Part shown: positions 5,961-7,819 of the stretch, piece by piece | Numbering within the stretch: the stretch's first letter is position 1 | How the letters are laid out: the number at the start of each line of letters is the position of its first letter | NCBI GenBank assembly: GCA_012270665.1 | Contig: JAAXHY010000099.1 | Span: 1-7,819 of the forward strand | Source: Dehalococcoidia bacterium | GTDB taxonomy: Bacteria > Chloroflexota > Dehalococcoidia > SAR202 > UBA11138 | Direction: 5' to 3' | DNA: 7,819 nt | Notes under the pieces: model-generated | Database searches by the model: none | Seen by the model: only the letters and a program-made list of their open reading frames with translations | Told to the model about the DNA's origin: nothing | Position numbers and translations under genes: made by a program

Positions 5961-7099
5961 TAGTAACCGACTTTAAGACCATGGTCATACACAACGAACC
6001 GCCCTACATTGGCGGCAGATACCTGCTGTTCCTCGAACTGCATACCGACGAGGGCATTACCGGGCTGGGCGAACGCATCACCGGAGGGGCCTACTCCAAC
6101 AACCTCGCCGACTTGAAGACGCAGATTGGGTTGATAGAGGAGATGGTCCGCAACAACGTAATCAGCGAGAACCCGCTCAACATCGAGAGGACCTGGGACA
6201 GGATGTACGCCTCTCGCCACGACTTCCGCCATCCCAGTCTCTACTCCACTCCTGTCATCAGCGCGATTGACATGGCCCTGTGGGACATCGCGGGCAAGGC
6301 CTTCGATCAGCCCATCTACAACCTGCTTGGAGGCAAGTACCATGAGACGCTCCGCGCCTACGCCTACATGCCTGGCGGCGCGTTCCAGGACAACCCGGAA
6401 GCCGCTGGAGAAGTAGCCGCTCAGCTGCTCGAAGAGGGCAACTCCGCCTGCAAGATTGACCCGTTCCCGCCCTCCTACCCCATACCCAGGGACATTCCCC
6501 TTTGGGAAATCGAGCGTGCCGCCAAGATATTCGAGAGCATCCGAAACGCTGTTGGCAATCAACTCGAAGTTGGCATCGGCACCCACGGCCAGCTCACCAC
6601 TTACAGCGCTATCCGCGTCGCCGATTATCTTGAACCATACCACCCCTTCTGGTTCGAGGAGCCAGTGCCGCCCGAAAACATAGACGAGATGGCGCGAGTC
6701 GCCGCCCACACCAGCATCCCCATTGCCACCGGCGAACGGCTGGTGACCAAGTACGAATTCGCTCAGTTGCTCGAAAAGAAGGCCGCCCAGATAATCCAAC
6801 TCGACGTCGGACAGTGCGGTGGCATAACCGAAGCCAAGAAGATAGCCTCAATAGCCGAGGCGCACTACGCGGTCATAGCCCCGCACATGTACTGTGGCCC
6901 CATAGCCGCTGCCTCCGCCGTCCAGATTGACACCTGCTCCCCCAACTTCATGATACAGGAAGCCAACATGGGGCCCCTTCACAGAACCATCTTCAAAGAG
7001 CCCATCGTCTTCGAAAACGGCCAGATCATCCCCCCAACCGGCCCAGGCCTCGGGGTCGAATTCGACGAAGCCGTCCTAGAGAGCCATCTTGTAGAGTAA
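5957..7099 (+). CDS. Enolase-superfamily protein (mandelate racemase / muconate lactonizing, dehydratase-like) with altered metal site
   Basis: A 380-residue, full-length member of the mandelate racemase group. The N-terminal capping domain includes RYLLFLELHTDEGITGLGE (21-39). The barrel carries a KxK-derived motif, K166-I-D168 in CKIDPF, the metal ligands E234 (FEEP) and E260 (TGERL), the dyad D283 and H310 (APH), and E335 (IQE). Intervals match mandelate racemase exactly: 26 residues between successive metal ligands, 23 to the Asp and 27 to the His. Oddity: at the first metal position the usual Asp is G208, within GTHGQ. Family members abstract the proton alpha to a carboxylate, and most of this type dehydrate sugar acids; the substrate here is unknown. 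Some remembered relatives also carry GTHGQ, so the change may define a subgroup. The start is TTG with AAGGAG at 5945-5950. The gene is alone in its unit, with a long leader and operator-like repeats suggesting regulation. Confidence 0.88.
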   Translation: MIVTDFKTMVIHNEPPYIGGRYLLFLELHTDEGITGLGERITGGAYSNNLADLKTQIGLIEEMVRNNVISENPLNIERTWDRMYASRHDFRHPSLYSTPVISAIDMALWDIAGKAFDQPIYNLLGGKYHETLRAYAYMPGGAFQDNPEAAGEVAAQLLEEGNSACKIDPFPPSYPIPRDIPLWEIERAAKIFESIRNAVGNQLEVGIGTHGQLTTYSAIRVADYLEPYHPFWFEEPVPPENIDEMARVAAHTSIPIATGERLVTKYEFAQLLEKKAAQIIQLDVGQCGGITEAKKIASIAEAHYAVIAPHMYCGPIAAASAVQIDTCSPNFMIQEANMGPLHRTIFKEPIVFENGQIIPPTGPGLGVEFDEAVLESHLVE

Positions 7100-7107
7100 T
7101 CCTTGCT

Positions 7108-7121
7108 GAATCATATGATTC
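7108..7121. repeat. Perfect 14-bp palindrome downstream of the enolase-superfamily gene
   Basis: GAATCATATGATTC reads the same on both strands, 8 bp after the stop codon, followed by CTTTG-like sequence without a real T-run. As RNA it allows only a 5-bp stem with an ATAT loop, so it is a weak terminator candidate; a protein-binding site is equally possible. The rest of 7100-7244 shows no gene. Confidence 0.45.
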
Positions 7122-7244
7122 TTTGATGAGTGGAATACCCCAACCTCGGATGAGCCACTACCTGTGGGCGGCCTAGAGCGATCTGGGCTGCGACTCGCAA
7201 CGACTCACGTAAGTAGGAATGAGTCCTCCACTGGCAAGCCATCT

Positions 7245-7544
7245 CTAAATCGGGATCCTGAATCTCTCGACCTCAATCTGGTCTTCGCGTTCACTAATCT
7301 GCCAGAGGTCATATGCCATCTGCATCCTGAGCTATGTTTCGGGTGTAGAACCGAAGGCTTTGGAAAGGCGCACTGACATTTCGACTGATACGCCGACCTT
7401 CTCATTCACTATGTCCGCTAAGGCTTGCCTGCTCACACCCAATCCCTGAGCGGCTCGCGCTACAGATAGGCCGAGTGGTTCAAGGCACTCCATCTTTACT
7501 ATCTCCCCCGGATGCGGCGGGTTGTCCATGTCCGGCATAATCAT
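7245..7544 (-). pseudogene. higA: HigA-family antitoxin (HTH) gene interrupted by an in-frame amber codon
   Basis: The first 70 codons encode a HigA/VapI-type antitoxin: NPPHPGEIV (8-16), ECLEPLGLS (19-27), and the helix-turn-helix segment AAQGLGVSRQALADIVN (31-47), ending in FGSTPET. Codon 71 is TAG (7332-7334), exactly where family members normally have Trp in TPETWLRMQ. The same frame continues for 28 codons as LRMQMAYDLWQ through IEVERF to a second TAG at 7245-7247, matching the family's C-terminal tail. A single TGG to TAG change therefore splits a normal 99-codon gene. HigA represses its own operon and neutralises HigB RNase, but no HigB gene lies beside it. The ATG overlaps the preceding stop as ATGA, with GAGG about 5 nt upstream. 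The truncated form keeps the DNA-binding domain and might still act as a repressor; loss of function or a sequencing error are alternatives. Confidence 0.85.
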
Positions 7545-7819
7545 TCCGTCCTCGGAACTATGGAAGGAACCTCCAACTCCGCCAACAGGTTCTGGAACTC
7601 GTCCAGGTCCTCATCCAGTATTCTCTCCAACGACGCGAACTGCTCACCCAGAAGCTCGCTGAAGTGCGCGAACACCTCGTAGGTTTGCTGTGGCGGCCTG
7701 AAGTCCCCCGACGACACCACCGGCGTCAGTCCCGCCAACTTCGCGTTCAGCTTGATAGGCATATGCAGCCTGTCCCGCGCCCCCTTGTACTCCGTCTGAA
7801 TCAGAGCTCCCTCAACCTC
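7541..7819 (-). CDS. C-terminal end of a probable BNR/VPS10-like repeat (sialidase-fold) protein, 5' end outside window
   Basis: The minus-strand frame is open to the right edge, with 92 residues visible before a TGA at 7541-7543. An internal Met at 7762 need not be the start, since the frame and plausible protein continue upstream. The visible part has PIKLNAKLAGL, then TYEVFAHFSELL and an acidic, likely helical stretch ending in EVPSIVPRTE. This resembles the helical C-terminal tail of large proteins annotated as glycosyl hydrolase or VPS10/BNR-repeat (WD40/YVTN-like) that I recall from Chloroflexota and Acidobacteriota. No beta-propeller repeats are within the window, so the assignment rests on the tail alone. 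Its stop overlaps the higA start (ATGA), suggesting co-transcription and translational coupling. Confidence 0.55.
   Translation of the reverse strand, partial: EVEGALIQTEYKGARDRLHMPIKLNAKLAGLTPVVSSGDFRPPQQTYEVFAHFSELLGEQFASLERILDEDLDEFQNLLAELEVPSIVPRTE

Noticed and set aside
5936..6799. Minus-strand open frame of 287 codons antisense to the enolase-superfamily gene
   Set aside because: The plus-strand frame carries the full family motif set; the antisense frame arises from codon bias and has low-complexity Val/Gly-rich sequence.
7202..7225. GACTCA / TGAGTC inverted repeat with a further GACTC at 7192
   Set aside because: Arms of 6 bp with a 12-nt loop and no T-run are too weak to call a terminator or operator.
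7164..7376. Plus-strand 70-codon frame over the 3' part of higA
   Set aside because: It is antisense to the clearly recognisable HigA tail and lacks a ribosome-binding site.
1..7819. CRISPR array, insertion sequence, prophage or defence island
   Set aside because: There are no regularly spaced repeats, transposase or integrase motifs, terminal inverted repeats or target duplications; the degenerate solitary higA alone does not make a defence locus.

Overview
This 7.8 kb window looks like ordinary, fairly GC-rich bacterial chromosome. It holds compact, mostly single-gene transcription units on both strands. The gene mix is a xanthine/CO dehydrogenase-type maturation pair, a divergent Dxs, a PHP/CehA-like metallohydrolase, a YcaQ-like protein, an enolase-superfamily protein and the tail of a probable BNR/VPS10-like protein. 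That mix, together with frequent ATA isoleucine codons despite the GC content, would fit a Chloroflexota bacterium of the Dehalococcoidia/SAR202 kind. The assignment is inference from gene content and remembered family sequences, not a phylogenetic result.

Layout, left to right. (1) Positions 2-1154, plus strand: the C-terminal half of an XdhC/CoxI family protein, then a MocA-like nucleotidyltransferase. Together they form a molybdenum-hydroxylase maturation cassette whose enzyme genes are presumably to the left. (2) Positions 1151-3064, minus strand: dxs, for the first step of the MEP isoprenoid pathway. It converges on mocA with overlapping stop codons and has a strong sigma70-type promoter. 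(3) Positions 3373-4296, plus strand: a PHP-domain metallohydrolase. (4) Positions 4354-5625, minus strand: a winged-helix protein of the YcaQ/AlkX DNA glycosylase family with a TTG start. (5) Positions 5626-5956: a control region with back-to-back divergent promoters and a leader of about 230 nt containing inverted repeats and repeated CCAGT motifs. (6) Positions 5957-7099, plus strand: an enolase-superfamily (mandelate racemase/muconate lactonizing) protein with a TTG start. (7) Positions 7245-7544, minus strand: a HigA-type antitoxin gene broken by one in-frame amber codon. It is ATGA-coupled to (8) positions 7541-7819, the C-terminal end of a probable BNR/VPS10-like protein that runs off the right edge.

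The genes do not form one pathway; only XdhC/MocA are clearly functional partners. I found no convincing new multi-gene system. The best second-look items are molecular: a Dxs in which the thiamine-site histidine of the WDVGH motif is Asn; an enolase-superfamily protein with Gly where the first metal-binding Asp belongs; a solitary higA whose conserved Trp codon is TAG with the tail still intact; and the long, repeat-rich leader before the enolase-superfamily gene.
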